A stretch of DNA of 64,000 nucleotides from Mastigias papua. Taxonomy: Eukaryota; Cnidaria; Scyphozoa; Rhizostomeae; Mastigiidae. Position numbers and translations under genes: made by a program. A model generated the notes under the pieces. It made no database searches, was not told where the DNA came from, and saw only the letters and a program-made list of their open reading frames with translations. Location: NCBI GenBank assembly GCA_964019165.1, contig OZ025270.1, positions 17,700,659 to 17,764,658 on the forward strand, written 5' to 3'. Shown in pieces: positions 1 to 12,681 of this stretch. Each line of letters starts with the position of its first letter. Position 1 is the first letter of the stretch.

Positions 1-3000
1 TACGTCAAAAGTTGTGGAAAAGCTAATTGGTCCTCCAACCAAGTTGCCTCAAAACATGAAAAAAGGTAAGAAGCCAAAAATCAGACCCTATTGCTAATGT
101 AAGTGAACAACTATTCATCACATTATGCTTATATTTTGTATAATTTATCCTACGTATGATAATTTTTTAGTCTAATCCTATCTAGAAAATAACAGTCAGA
201 TTTTTACTCTTGAGCACCGCAGTAAGTCAGTAATCTTTGTGATGAATACATCATTTTAATGAGAATATTTCCATTCTTTGCTTCATGCATTTCTAATATA
301 AACGATACTGACTTGTAAAAATGCTGCCAAATGTTTGTGAGCTCTGATTAGGTCTATTTTCTCACGGCCTGATTGACCAATCATTATGCAGGAGGATTCT
401 GACAACACATGTGCTCCACGACTAACTTTAGGCCCATTTTGCTTGACGATTGATGAATTAGGTTAGGAGAAAATAGACCTAATCAGAACTCTCAAACACT
501 TGGCTGATATGCCTACTATCATATTTAATCACATTAACTCTAATTATTTACATTAAATCTCATTTATTATATATCTTGCATTTGCCTCTGGTAATAGCAT
601 TGCCTAACTGTTTGAGACTAATTGATAAGGAGTTTACAATAGTGCACGCAATAACTGAACATCGTTGTCAGTATGAGCTAATCCTCAACCAGTTTGAGCC
701 CAGATTCACTCCTTTTGGACAGAACTGTAAATGGCAATTTCTTATCATGTAGCCTTCTTCAAAAAATCCGCAATGAGAACTAAAGCAACATTGAGGTGGT
801 GTACTATTGACTTTGCAGGTTCCAGGTGTTTCAGACCTTTTTAAGCATTAACAGAATGCAAGCATAAGTAATTTCAAATTTCCTTTCAGATCTAAGTGAC
901 AATCTTGGGTTGATTATTGGGGCATCAGTTGGTGGTCTGGTGTTTGTCATCTTCATGACGATTAGCTTTCTTTACTGCGTTAAAACTTCAAAGGGTAAGA
1001 ACACTGGGCAAAGAGCTACATCTTCTGCACTATAATTTGACTTTCATTTGAATTATCGCTATTTTTACATAGAAACTGATTACAATAATTTCTGATTGTC
1101 TTGGATGCTATTAATATCTCATAAAGTCACGTTGGTGATGAATATGTCAGTTGTATGAAAAACTCTCCTGAGAAAGGATATAAGTTTATCAACGTAATCA
1201 GGTTCATTAATATTTACTATCCTATGAAACTTTTAATGGACCATCTTTATTAAACTCAAGTCATTGGCTTAACTTATTATTTACCAAACTGTTTCGACTG
1301 TTTTCTCATGGAAGTGTTGGAAGACATTTTTCAATCCATTTGATATTAGTAATCTTTGAAACTGAATCAAATTAACTTACATAGATGATAAATGACATTG
1401 CGTAAATCCATATTGAGCACATTTTCCAATGATTTTATGAACAAGATTACATCAAATTTTTTTCAGAAAGGAAAAGAGAGCACGATTCTGGGTATGTGTT
1501 TTGTTTTCATGATAAATCTTGCTTCATGAGCCTGAAATATCAGTATATTAGTTGCTTGATGAGTTGGTTTTTAAGGATGATGAAATGAATGATAGTTCGA
1601 CAGAAAAAAATAATATTTTCGATTCATGAGTCAATTAACATTTATTGGGTCTTTTCTATAATTAGTCTTTGCAATCTACACACCCCTAACAAAATCCACA
1701 TCATTTGCTATTCTTAGTGGCCCAAGGTCGCCATTTCAAGGCAAGCGGGAGAGTCGATTTGATTTGGTGAGAACTGTCAATTTAATGACCATTACTTAAA
1801 CACGATCGATATTATAGACATGTCTACAAGTTCGATTTCAGTTAATGCACGGTTAAGTGATCGCTGTATAGGCCACATAGGATTCTACTGCATAACTTTG
1901 TGGTAGCATAGCCACCAAATGTTTGAGATCCCTATCAGGCCTCTTTCTCCCAACTTAATTGACCAATCATCATGCAGGATAGGCTTAGTCTTAGCATGCG
2001 TGGTCAGAATCCTGCATGATGATTGATCAATTAGGTTGGGAGAAAATAGACTTGACATGGTTCTCAAACATGCTATCTAGCACACCGTTAGTTAACAATA
2101 TTGTCTCGATGGATTCTATACATTGAAGTTCCTTATCACTAGATTCTGAGGTTTTTCCAACAACCCGATTGCTCACTTAAAGCATAATTATTCACTTATG
2201 CACAATTCACTCTTGTTTACTATCTTAAAGTAGCATTCAATGCATTTGGGGATTGTTATTTGTTACGGGTTCGGCACAGCGAAAATGTTATCACCAGCAT
2301 AGATTTTACTATTGGTGAATTGTCTGCACCAATCCCATTGAAAATCTTGTATTTTTGGAATCATAATCGCTTCTATTTATTATCTTCAGCATTTGCTGCA
2401 AGATTACGGTACTAGCATTAGAAACATAATAGAGCTATTATTTATGTATTTATTCTAGTGAAATACTGTGAAATAATACTTTAATCGTATTTTGTTCAGT
2501 TCTTTGTTTTTATCCACGGGGGCACATTCCGTTCTAGATCTATAAGTGGATTTATTTACGTTAGATCATTAACCAATAAGTTGCCTCAATTTTAATCATA
2601 TTTCCTTCCTACGCAATCTTGAAACTGATATACTGCGCAGAGAATCAGTACGTACAACGTTTACCCTGTAAAAAGGTACAGTAGAATCCCGTTATGTCAG
2701 ACTCTCAAGGGAGACTGGAAATTAGCCCCAGTTAACGAAGGTCCGAGTAAACCGAGTTTCTTAATAACTTCGAGTGAATCCAAAAGGAATGAGGAATCAG
2801 TCCGACTAAGCGAAAGTCCGACTTATCCAGGGTATGACTTAACGGGATTTGACTGCACTTTCATCTACAAAGGAGAGCTATTTACTGCAACCTCATATGC
2901 ACGTGTTCAATGGATATCTCCAAGCCCTAGGCCTAGAAATGAATGGCTTTGAAGGTATTCAAAATATATAGAACATTCGCATATTGTTTGCTTCTAATGC

Positions 3001-3506
3001 CAGAAGTCTGTTTCCTGAACTATCCTTCACTGTTCAAGCGTCAAGAACGTCTTTCGTAATGCACAAAGATTGCCTTTTACTTGTATCCAACATTCAAAAC
3101 GATTCCAAAGCTGCCATTTTGAATCTAGCAATTTTGGCGCGAAACTATGAAGAGATACGCTGACGCCATTTTATAAGACAATAAGCAACAAACAGAGATG
3201 GGAAGTTTTGTGCAATTATTCAATACGTAAGAACATTAGAAACTTGAGATATGGAAAAACGATTACAGTTCGTGTTAAGCTTGCAAACTGGTTTCATTTT
3301 CAAGAAAGAGGCATAAATATTTATTGCAGTTCTTCCACTGTATTAAGGGTTTATAGGAAGTTTGCATCCAACGAATGATTGCCTAAAGAAGCTGGATGAA
3401 AAGGAATTTAGATAAATCAGTTGCAATCAAACCAGACAGTAAAGGTATTCTAATATTTATACTATCTTTTCAGGCGCAGGTTGATGTAGAGGCAATTCAT
3501 CGTTAG
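1..3506 (+). CDS. Gene A: 3' part of an Alr-like receptor (stalk, membrane helix, cytoplasmic tail)
   Basis: The 5' part lies outside the window. Exons read from splice sites and phase: 1-65 (stalk, Pro/Lys-rich, ends phase 1 before GTAAG), 890-994 (105 nt, begins DLSDNLGLIIG and holds the membrane helix GLVFVIFMTISFLY), 1467-1491 (25 nt), 1718-1766 (49 nt, encodes PRSPFQGKRESRFDL), 3474-3506 (ends VDVEAIHR, stop). Each has AG/GT borders and the frame stays open throughout. Exon sizes and residues match the 3' exons of gene B (membrane exon also 105 nt, first tail exon also 25 nt), which is the main support. The product should be a type I membrane protein with a short, charged cytoplasmic tail. 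The 1.7-kb last intron holds two elements, so the last exon is the least certain. A possible AATAAA lies near 4012. It converges tail-to-tail with gene B. Confidence 0.72.
332..498. repeat. Hairpin MITE-like element, copy 1
   Basis: The ends are inverted repeats: TGTTTGTGAGCTCTGATTAG on the left and the complement of CTAATCAGAACTCTCAAACA on the right. They continue inward through TCTATTTTCTC. It sits in the intron between the stalk and membrane exons of gene A. Copy 2 is at 1920-2070. Confidence 0.65.
1920..2070. repeat. Hairpin MITE-like element, copy 2
   Basis: Near-perfect palindrome with arms of about 60 bases, TGTTTGAGATCCC on the left and GGTTCTCAAACA on the right. The arms meet around ATGCAGGAT and ATCCTGCAT. 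The arms share TTTCTCCCAACTTAATTGA-type sequence with the element at 332-498, so both belong to one family. It lies in the last intron of gene A. Confidence 0.75.
2679..2855. mobile_element. Short non-autonomous DNA transposon with CAGT...ACTG ends
   Basis: Terminal inverted repeats CAGTAGAATCCCGTTATGTCA and the complement of TGACTTAACGGGATTTGACTG bound a 177-bp body without an ORF. CAGT ends with a CCCGTTA core resemble pogo/Tigger-type termini. TA lies next to the left end, but the right flank is not a clean TA, so the superfamily call is tentative. Confidence 0.6.
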
Positions 3507-4923
3507 CTTTAGGTTAGAAAATAATGCAAGACTGCAAGATGATTCATAGGCCAAAGTTAAACCCTTTACTTCCTTGAAAGTTCAAAATACCATCCTCAGT
3601 AAGCATACACACTTGCTGGGTGGTCAGCTAAATATTAAAAGCAAAATGTTAGGTTCACTGAACTCTAATTCATCTTTGTTCATGAAGAAAGAAGTTCTGG
3701 TCATTTAAACAGTAAAGGGCGGTTATAAAAGGACCATTCACATTAGACGTAAGCTATTAAGGCGGTGCTTAATATGTACAATACCTTCGAAGCCATTCAC
3801 CCTTCAGTCTATGGCTCGGAAGCACCCACTGAATGCATTCATGAAGTTGCAATTATGTTGAGAATTGAGATATCGTATTAGCTAATGATTTAATGTAAAC
3901 AAATCGACTGAATGGCCTAGAACAAGATGTACCCCCTGTTGTTTTATCGCTGTTTTCAGGTCGATGGTGTGAAGGTAATAGGGAAAATTCAATCTAGCGA
4001 ATGCTGACTGGAATAAATCAACAGTTGTTTATGTGTATAGTGGTCATAGAGCCAAGATGGGTGGCCTAAGTTTTGCAGAAGAGACGTTATGTCATAGCAG
4101 ACATCCGTTTTCCGTTCATGCAGCATGTTTTACGCATGAGAAAATTTGCCAGAAAGAATTACCACGTTACTGTTAAGCATATTTACTGTTTGGTATTAGC
4201 TTGAAGCAGACTTATTATTAATATCTACCTCTAAGTAAATTCTATTGTAACTGGCATTTTCTTTAATAATTATTTATAAGTTTTTAATTACTATTATTAG
4301 ATTATTAGTTATTATTACTTATTAGTGTACATACGATAATTGAATATAGTTTTCAAACACTATTAATTAATGATTTGTGTAGCACCTATTACAATTCAAT
4401 TATTCATTAATTCTATTATTATGCCAAGCCAGTGTTTGATGTTTTATTGTCATTTTTAGTCAGTTGCAAATATCAGGGCCATCTCCATTTAGTCAGTTCT
4501 CAATTTGTCACGGAATGCTATTCTAGGTATAAACGTATTAAAATAAAGATAAAAGTTTATTAAATATGACAATCAAAAGCATGATTTGTAACTCTAATTT
4601 CAATCTTAATGCATTCAAGCAACGTGACATGCCCTAATGCCAGTCTTCAAAATATCTGATAAGGCCACATCTCGATGTATTGTGTATTTCCATTAACTTT
4701 TCAACATTAGTGCATACAAGAGAAGAAGTTTTAATACAAAGTTAAACATAATATTTTGTTTCGATCTTTCTATTATCAATGCTCGGATACCGCCTCACAA
4801 TTAATTGAATGAACTAAAATAAAATAGACTTTAATTCAACCAACTATACAATTCTAAGCACAATTGTCGCATATACAAAAGAGAAAAGGGAGATAATTGT
4901 AGATACTGGGAAGTAACAGTTAG
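3507..4923. other. Spacer between the converging 3' ends of genes A and B
   Basis: AT-rich, with no long ORF and no splice-bounded homology to the receptor exons. AATAAA near 4012 (+) could serve gene A, and TTTATT near 4556 (AATAAA on the reverse strand) could serve gene B. Confidence 0.5.
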
Positions 4924-7900
4924 TCATATGTAACGGGAAAGTACTGGCGTGTTATCTTGATTTGCTGACACCATTTGTGAGCCATCTGCACTTGTAATTC
5001 TCTCTACCTGCGCTTCAGTATCTTTGCGATTTTCCTGAAACTGTGCACTTTACAATTAGCTCGCAAAGTTATCTCACACGGTCATTTCACATGACCATCT
5101 GTTATAAATATCTCTCATCAGTATTCCTCTTGTTAATACTTTGCAACTACTGAAGGTACACAAATATTTAATTTTAAAGAAACAGAAACTCGATCACCAC
5201 TCACCAAATCACACTCACTCTCTTGGTTTTCTTCGAAAGGATCATCCCTGCTTAGGTTGAAGAAAGAAGCAGTTAAATTATAATTAAAAGAAATAAATCT
5301 TAAAATGTTATGTACCAAAGGTAAGCGCTACAGTCTGTTCTTTGTGCCTAGACTCGAGGTTGATATTACTTGAAGAATCCAGCGTTAATCAAGTTAAAGA
5401 GAAGTGTTTTTGCCATCACAAGAGAATTGTATTAATAAGTGATGCATACCTAGAAACAATGTTTTCTCTTTCCCCTGCAATTAAATGAAATAAAATATGA
5501 AATGTCATATTTGTCATAAGGCATCCATCCGGAGGCATAACGTACTGCATACAATTACATAATATGTTTAGTATATAATAACATAACTAATAATATATAT
5601 AATGCGAAAGGCCATGAATACTACTGTATTATCAGTTTTAGTTGATTTCTTGAGAATGTTCAAAGGTGATATTGCTGATCTATGTCAACAATTTACCATC
5701 GAGCATGAAGCAATCAAAAACATCCTACCATTCTAAGTGAAATTTGAGATCACTTTTGGGTTAAGTGTAACACAATTTTTAATACTGTAATTTGTTATGT
5801 TTTTGCTTATGTATATTTTAAAGCTTGATTTTTTAAATATGTGATCTAAGATTACTTTTAATTAATTTATTTTAGGTTAGTTAATTTTATTGTATTACAT
5901 TATTTACTTGCCGGTGAAAAACCTATGTAATTAGGATCTGTGTAATGAATAAATAGAGAATGAACTAGCTGCAATCATAGGCAAATAATAATACGACTTG
6001 GATCGTAGTGAGATCCTTACGCTACTAGGACTTGCAGTAATCTTGCAAAGCCATCGAGTTAAGTGCAATACTGAAATTGAAATGAAACGTGGGTAAAATG
6101 AAATGTAACGTGGGTAAAATGAAATGTAACGTGGGTAAAATGAAATGTAACGTGGGTAAAATGAAATGTAACGTGGGTAAAATGAAATGTAACGTGGGTA
6201 AAATGAAATGTAACGTGGGTAAAATGAAATGTAACGTGGGTAAAATGAAATGTAACGTGGGTAAAATGAAATGTAACGTGGGTAAAATGAAATGTAACGT
6301 GGGTAAAATGAAATGTAACGTGGGTAAAATGAAATGTAACGTGGGTAAAATGAAACGTAACGTGGGTAAAATGAAATGTAACGTGGGTAAAATGAAATGT
6401 AACGTGGGTAAAATGAAATGTAGAGGCAGTTAAAGTGAACTCACTCTTGAATTTGCGTGCAAAGTATGAAACAAGTCCGATGATGACGATGAGAAAAACT
6501 ATCCAACGAACTGAATCTCCAACAATCAAATGAAGTTTGTCATTCGAATCTGAAATGAGTTTCCCCCAACAGGGAGAGGGAGATCCGTAATCTCGTAACG
6601 TTTTAGTTCATTGAAAAGCTGAAGGCATTGAGCTCTAGTAAATCAACAACAAGATTTATCAACTAGTTACCTTAGTAGACTCCTATGCATATTTGTAAAA
6701 ATATATGAATTTAGGATAATTGTAAAAATACCTTGCTGTTAAAGACATGTTTTATCGAATGAAAGTTGGTGCTATGGACAAAGAACTGAGCCAATAAGAA
6801 TAGCTCTTAGAATATGTCCCTGGATTAATGTCGAAAATTCAATAAGTTCATGCTAAAAAGTACCAGGATTAAAAGATTTAAGTCTGAATTCAAACATAAA
6901 TATTAGAGTATGTTGATAGATATGAAATAAATAGCGTAAATTGCATGAATGAGATGAAGGAGGCTCAGCTTTTAACTTGCTAAATTTTAAGTGAAATTAT
7001 ATCATTGCCAACCTTGTTCGGTGCCGGGTGTTTCAGATCTTACCGCCTGACTTAAGACGATTGCAGTAACAGTTTTGGATGTATTCCTGAAACTGACTGT
7101 CAGTTGAACCTCAGTGATATTATCATAACTTGTTAAGTTGCACATTTTCATTTCTCCAATGTTGTATCCAGTTTCATTGTGCAAATAATCCCCAGATTCA
7201 TTTTTAAACTTCACATCGTATTTCACAAGACAACCTCCGGATTCCAGTTTATTCCATTTCACATCAACACACTGATCCACTGAGGCTTTCGTTGCTTTCA
7301 TATCCAAAGGCTCATCCAATTTCACTATAAGAAGAAAGAAACACTTAGGAACACGGAGGTATGGTAATCAAGAGGCCTGACATTGAGGGATCATTCAAGT
7401 TAAGTAAACTTAACATCTCACTCTTCAAAAAAATGCTCTACCAAATAATACAATATATAGAGTACAAAACACTGCAAAACTAACTAAAATTTTAATAAGT
7501 ATAATCTATAGTAGGTATTATCCAATTCTTCGAGTCATGATGCTAGATTAGCTACCAGTTTATACATACTCTACTTTAGGGGAATTCCGCCGTTTAATTC
7601 TCTTACTAAACATTATGGGTCCTGTTCCCGAGGGGCATATCACTCATAGAAAGTGTACGAGATTTTTGTGATTTTATTCTGATATTTTGCAGCTTTTGTG
7701 ACTTCCACTGCGATTTTCCCTCATTTGTTAACTTTTTGCAACATTTGCGATGTTTTGCTACTGATTTTACGTTTTTTGTGCTTTTTGTTATTGTTCTAGA
7801 AAGTGTTCGAGATTTTTCAGGGTGATTAGCCGTTTATAACCAATGCAAGTCAATAAATAGACTTACGCAGAACAGTGACATTTGTGTTTTTGGTTGTTGG

Positions 7901-9988
7901 TGAACCAATACTGTTCTCTATTGTTGTCTGTAAAATTCTCCCACAGTAACTTGCATTGATACTGTTTAATGAAAACTGTGAAGAGTATGTAAATGGATAC
8001 AGCTGGACACTTGGAACAATTTTTTCTGATGATGCAGGGAGATGCGTCCATTTGAAATGAGCTGATGGTTTAGGGTTTCCATCCATATTAATTTTCAGCA
8101 CTAGGCTGGAATTTTCAATTACGTCATATGTCTCTGGAGGTTGTATTGTGAACTTTGGAACACCTATGAAAGTTAAAACTGATATAAGTGCTGAAATTGT
8201 GGCAAAGTTCTCAACTGAAAAATCTATCTGCTTCCGTTGTAAAATGTCTATTATTTAAAACTTCAATTGCATAGGTGTTAAAGAAGTAACGGTACCTTGA
8301 ATGGGGTCTCGGAGGGCTCAGCCCCTCTTGTTAAAATAAAGGTAGTATCACAGGGCTCAATCTCCTTTTTCATCAAGTGCCTGCTTTTCTAGCGAGTCCT
8401 TAATTTAGTAGTAAGACCCTTTTTTACGTTTTGTATAACATTGCAGTTAATTAAATTGGAACAGTTTGAATGAACATTTGTTGAAGTCATGAGCATGGTC
8501 CGTAGATGTAGTTTACAGCAAAGCCCCCCTTTCTTAACTTTTTAGAAGGGTGCCCCTATAAAGAAGTTATGGAATCGATAAACCTTTATTTGAATAAATA
8601 TGTTTAAAAGGTTTCCGAGATTGAAACTGTTATGCACTTTTTTATATGAAGTCCACTTAACTTTGATTGGAGTAAACTGGATAAAAGAGGTTATGATTAT
8701 TTGTTATAAAAAAGTTGGATCTTTGCTAACCAGAATTATCAAAGAGAAAGTTTCTATCTTTGTAAAGGAGCTTGCAAAGAATGGGGTTATATCCATTTCT
8801 GGCACGTAAAGAAGTTGACTTTCGAACTTGAGCCTTAAGATTTTCTGAACATTTTCTTAAGATTTTGGCATTTTTGAGCGTCATTTTCTTATAAACTCTT
8901 TTCTTATATAAAAAGTCCTGAAATAAACCTGGCAAAAAAGGAAATGCAGATTAGATTAAAGTCTCATCAAATATCATCAAAAGAGTCACTGTGGACATAC
9001 CAATTACATTCAGCTTGATAATTGGCTTCACATCAAAAACGAAAGGTGCTCTACCATGTCCAGAATTACTTTCAACAATGATATTTGACACAAATTGATA
9101 CAATGAATCATTATATTGAAGACGACGAATCACCAATGTACTGTTTGACGAGATCACTTCGACTCTTCCACTAAAAATGGCAGGTACTGATGATTGCAAT
9201 GTTAAAACACCATTTTGACCAATCCTCTTTGCAACCGCTTCGAGAGTTGATTGTAATATACTCTTAAACCCAATTATTTGCTCCTTGTAGTGCCTTGCAA
9301 TGGGTCCAAAGTTTGTTACATTTTCGATGGAGGTTTGCTTCCAATGCAACCAAGCTGATGATCCTTTCATTACGGTTACCTGACTTGTCCAAGAACTTGC
9401 CTTTGTTGGTGTTAGGCCCTGCCCATTAACAACATACCCTAGAGCAAAAAAGCTTTTGCCAGTGGATTTTTACGACAACATAATTACGAGGAGTAGCAGC
9501 CATCTGCAAAGATAGTTAATTCCAATTTAAGCTAATTGAGATAAATTCCTAAATCTCAACTATCTTATCGATTAGATCCGTCGGATTCTTGATCCAGCAA
9601 TAAAAATTCGGTACAAATCGCCACACAAACTAGCCATCAATACATATTGCATGCTCCTTCTATATTGTTAATACTATTATTTCCATAATGAGTATATCAA
9701 GCATTGAAGCCAATGTAGTCAAGCATTGTATTGTGCAAGTGCAATCTTCGAAAAGTATCGTAGTTATAAACTATTAGTGTCCATTAACCACGAACCTTTC
9801 CTTGATAATCACGATGCACCTAAACAGTGGCATAAATTTTGCCCATCATTTGAATTTAAAGCCAGTCCAAATAGAAATTAAAATCAAAGTTGAATTAAAA
9901 GGAATAAGGTGATGTATTATAAACCTTTTAAGAATCTATCTGTGTAGATGACTAGTCCAATGAAAACAAGATGCTTAATCGTGAACAT
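4924..9988 (-). CDS. Gene B: complete Alr-like Ig/Fn3 transmembrane receptor with cytoplasmic tail
   Basis: Eight exons on the reverse strand: 9988-9925, 9438-9001, 8163-7867, 7324-7013, 6549-6445, 5474-5450, 5247-5205, 5034-4924. The sum is 1395 nt, 464 aa plus stop. Residues 1-21 are a signal peptide (KHLVFIGLVIY). Residues 22-167 form a V-like domain with no cysteine and the motif GRVEVISSNSTLVI. Residues 168-266 form an I-set-like domain (GNPKPSAHFKWTHL, single Cys in SYCGR). Residues 267-370 form an Fn3-like domain with three Cys (QCVDVKW, GGCLVKY, KMCNL). A membrane helix lies near 386-400 (WIVFLIVIIGLVSYF), followed by a tail of about 60 aa without an obvious ITAM or ITIM. Domain exons begin and end in phase 1. 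It is the only receptor here on the reverse strand. By family analogy it would act in self/non-self recognition at the cell surface; that role is inferred. Confidence 0.85.
6083..6422. repeat. 21-bp minisatellite, about 16 copies, in a gene B intron
   Basis: Tandem units of GTAAAATGAAATGTAACGTGG, nearly identical except one T-to-C unit near 6353. It begins about 22 bp downstream of gene B's membrane-exon donor. Because 21 is a multiple of three, the array is open in frame on both strands. On the gene B strand it reads as TFHFTHV repeats continuous with the membrane exon, which I treat as intronic because GTGAGT and the homologous tail exons support splicing. Confidence 0.9.
8600..8935 (-). 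repeat. Dispersed repeat with a 67-codon ORF ending DNSG, in gene B intron 2
   Basis: On the reverse strand an open frame runs from an acceptor-like TTTTTTGCCAG (exon would start at 8928) to a stop at 8726. It encodes FLYKKR, AKILRKC, LKAQV and FLFDNSG blocks. The same blocks recur at 46258-46560, and similarity continues past the stop (CCAGTTTACTCCA), so this looks like a repeat family with coding history. It starts 73 bp after the V exon, in gene B's sense and in a compatible phase. Function unknown. Confidence 0.55.
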
Positions 9989-10192
9989 CTTTCTCCTCCA
10001 ACTTCTGTTTTGTTTATGGTCGATTAAAACTATGTGATATTTGTCCATTTCTATCCAAGAGAGCCGGCGCAAACTGCTACAGAGAGAAAAGCACCAATTT
10101 ATGCTCTAGCATTGTGGTATTATGAAATAATCCTTTTTACATAACTTCCTATTAAAACAAAAAATGCTGTGATAACTAGTTTAACGTGTGAC

Positions 10193-10221
10193 ATTCGATA
10201 AGCATTCGACCACACATTCGA
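10193..10221 (-). promoter_or_regulatory. TCGAAT cluster upstream of gene B
   Basis: Three ATTCGA motifs (TCGAAT on the gene B strand) in 29 bp, about 205-230 bp before the gene B ATG at 9988. Similar clusters precede C, D, E, F1 and F2. A transcription-factor role is inferred from recurrence only. Confidence 0.4.
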
Positions 10222-10340
10222 TCATCGACAGACTTTTGCTTCAAGTTCAAGAGTGGATTCAACACACTGTACTTATCTGCTTTAAAAATAAACTTTTCGC
10301 AATTCGTGAAAGAAAGAGAAAGGACAAGAAGGTCGATTGA

Positions 10341-11332
10341 GGGCCTGATTATATGAGGCAGGCTGGCTCGGTGCTGGTTCGCTTACAACCCGGTGCCAGC
10401 TCGGTATTATATGACAAATATGAGAACGGGCCAGCTCTGTGCCAACCCATTCTCAACCCGGGAAATCACTAAAGATAGCAGATGCATACAGCAAACAACT
10501 GCAGAGTTAGATTATTACTTTATCAAGATTGCAAACCTTTTTATAAAAATACTTAAATTTTTGCCGAGCCTTAATAGTTTTAAATTTTTTGTGAATTTGA
10601 ACCTAAGAAAATTCTGTAAGTACTCTTAAATTTTAGCAATGTTTGAGCATTAATACTCCTATAGAATATATTCTTATTATGAAAAGTGTGTAACTGACAC
10701 TCCCTGAAGAGTTGCTGAGTCGCATTATAGTATAATGAATCAGAGACCCGATAAATGAAGTTCACATTTGTTTTGTTTTCTAAAGAAAACTCAAATAAGT
10801 AAAACACGTAAGCCTTGATGAAACTTGAACTTTGCAGTATTCTTAAATTTTTCATAAATCTCAGCAATTTTGAGCCTTGTTATTTAAATGTCCTAGCAAT
10901 TGAACCTCACTGTTGTTATATACTATCCAAAAGGTTTCAGTATGTCCCTACTAATTTACTACTCATACTTGTATTTTCAGCTATACATTTTACTGCTTTC
11001 AGTTTATTTGTTTGAAAAGCAGTAGTTACGTTTTCGTCACAGAGCCAGTACACTACCATTTGTGTTTAGTTTTATGCCATTGCGCATGCACCAGCCCGTT
11101 TCTGTCCCGGGACCAGCTATTATATGAGCGAGCCAGCTCGGTTCAAGTGGGCTGCCCCGCTTCGTGAAAACGAGCCAGCTCGGCAAGTGAGCCAACCCGC
11201 TTTAAACCCGCCTCTAGCTCTCGTCATATAATCGCATTTTGTCTTCATTTGGGATTTGACCGAAGCACTGGGACAGCTCACTGAGCCGTAAGCGAGCTAC
11301 AAGTGGATCAGCTCGCTCATGTAATCAGGCCC
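10341..11332. mobile_element. 1-kb non-autonomous DNA transposon between the gene B and gene C starts
   Basis: Terminal inverted repeats GGGCCTGATTATATGAG and the complement of CTCATGTAATCAGGCCC are flanked by TGA direct repeats (10338-10340 and 11333-11335), a probable 3-bp target duplication. Subterminal GC-rich tracts repeat CCAGCTCGG-type motifs in both orientations. The centre is AT-rich without a transposase. The superfamily is not recognised. Confidence 0.75.
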
Positions 11333-11335
11333 TGA

Positions 11336-12042
11336 ATGGAATTAAGAACTGAGAAATAGGTATTGATCAATCGAGTCAGTTGTATGATTAAGTATGATTA
11401 GATATGATTAGCGGTGCTCATATTTGAATAATGTTCATTGAGCCATTATACTAACATATTGTTGAAAATATTTGTTTGGCTAGAAGTTTAGTTGTTTTTC
11501 AGTTACGAAATAGTTTTTGAGATTTATAGTCAACTTTAACAACAATAGGCGTTTTTATATTTATCATCACCTTAAGTAATTTAATATGCAAAGAAAGATT
11601 TATTTTACTTCCCTTTATTTTGAAAATATTCCCTTCCAGTTCTAAGAAAAATTCTAATATAAATCGCTATTTTCTGAAACTGCAGGTGACCTGTCTTGTG
11701 GAATTATATAAGTTTTCTGTCGATTAGGAAACTAAAGGCTATTTTTCAATTTACTGCATTTTAATTTAACTAAAGTCGCTTTAGCATTTTTTATTTTGAC
11801 CGTCATCATGTTTGTATACCCATCTTTGTACCATATGTTATAAGCCATGCCTGTCTTGAAACAGATCCTTGCCAGTTTGGATCCATCCCAGCTTGTACCT
11901 AGCATTTCCATTAAATCTAATTGGGAATAAATCCATCACAGGAAATTTTTAAACCGCTTCGAAACAAGTGTGGATAACAGATCAGAAAAGGTGTAATATT
12001 TAGCAGTTTAGAAGCTGCCAATTGAATTTAATTCATGCTATT
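11336..12042. other. AT-rich spacer in the B/C interval
   Basis: No ORF of note, no receptor exon homology and no RNA gene recognised. Confidence 0.4.
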
Positions 12043-12618
12043 CATATCATATCATATCAATCATATCATATCATATCTTATCATATCTTATCATATCATA
12101 TCAATCATATCATATCATATCATATCATATCATATCATATCTTATCATATCATATCAATCATATCATATCATATCTTATCATATCATATCATATCATATC
12201 ATATCTTATCATATCATATCATATCATATCATATCATATCATATCATATCATATCATATCATATCATATCATATCATATCATATCAATCATATCATATCA
12301 TATCATATCTTATCATATCAATCATATCATATCATATCATATCTTATCATATCAATCATATCATATAATATCTTATCATATCATATCATATCATATCATA
12401 TCATCATATCATATCATATCATATCATATCATATCATATCATATCATATCATATCAATCATATCATATCATATCATATCATATCATATCATATCATATCA
12501 TATCATATCATATCATATCATATCATATCATATCATATCATATCATATCATATCATATCATATCATATCATATCATATCATATCATATCATATCATATCA
12601 TATCATATCATATCATAT
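12043..12618. repeat. Pentanucleotide satellite (CATAT/TATCA)n
   Basis: About 576 bp of CATAT units, with the variants TATCT and TATCAA scattered in the first two thirds and a pure array in the last third. It ends 228 bp before the gene C ATG. Long ORFs through it are artefacts of a stop-free 15-bp superperiod. Confidence 0.95.
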
Positions 12619-12645
12619 ATCAGTTTGACTGGATCAGTTTTTGAG

Positions 12646-12681
12646 TCGAATGTCAAATCGAATCTACGAAAATCGAATATC
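12646..12681 (+). promoter_or_regulatory. TCGAAT cluster upstream of gene C
   Basis: Three TCGAAT copies (TCGAATGTC, ATCGAATC, ATCGAATATC) lie 165-200 bp before the ATG at 12846, immediately after the satellite. They match the clusters upstream of the sister genes. Confidence 0.4.

Noticed and set aside
6059..6529. 156-codon reverse and 114-codon forward ORFs as independent genes
   Set aside because: Both come from the 21-bp minisatellite. The reverse one begins in gene B's membrane exon and runs over a good splice donor.
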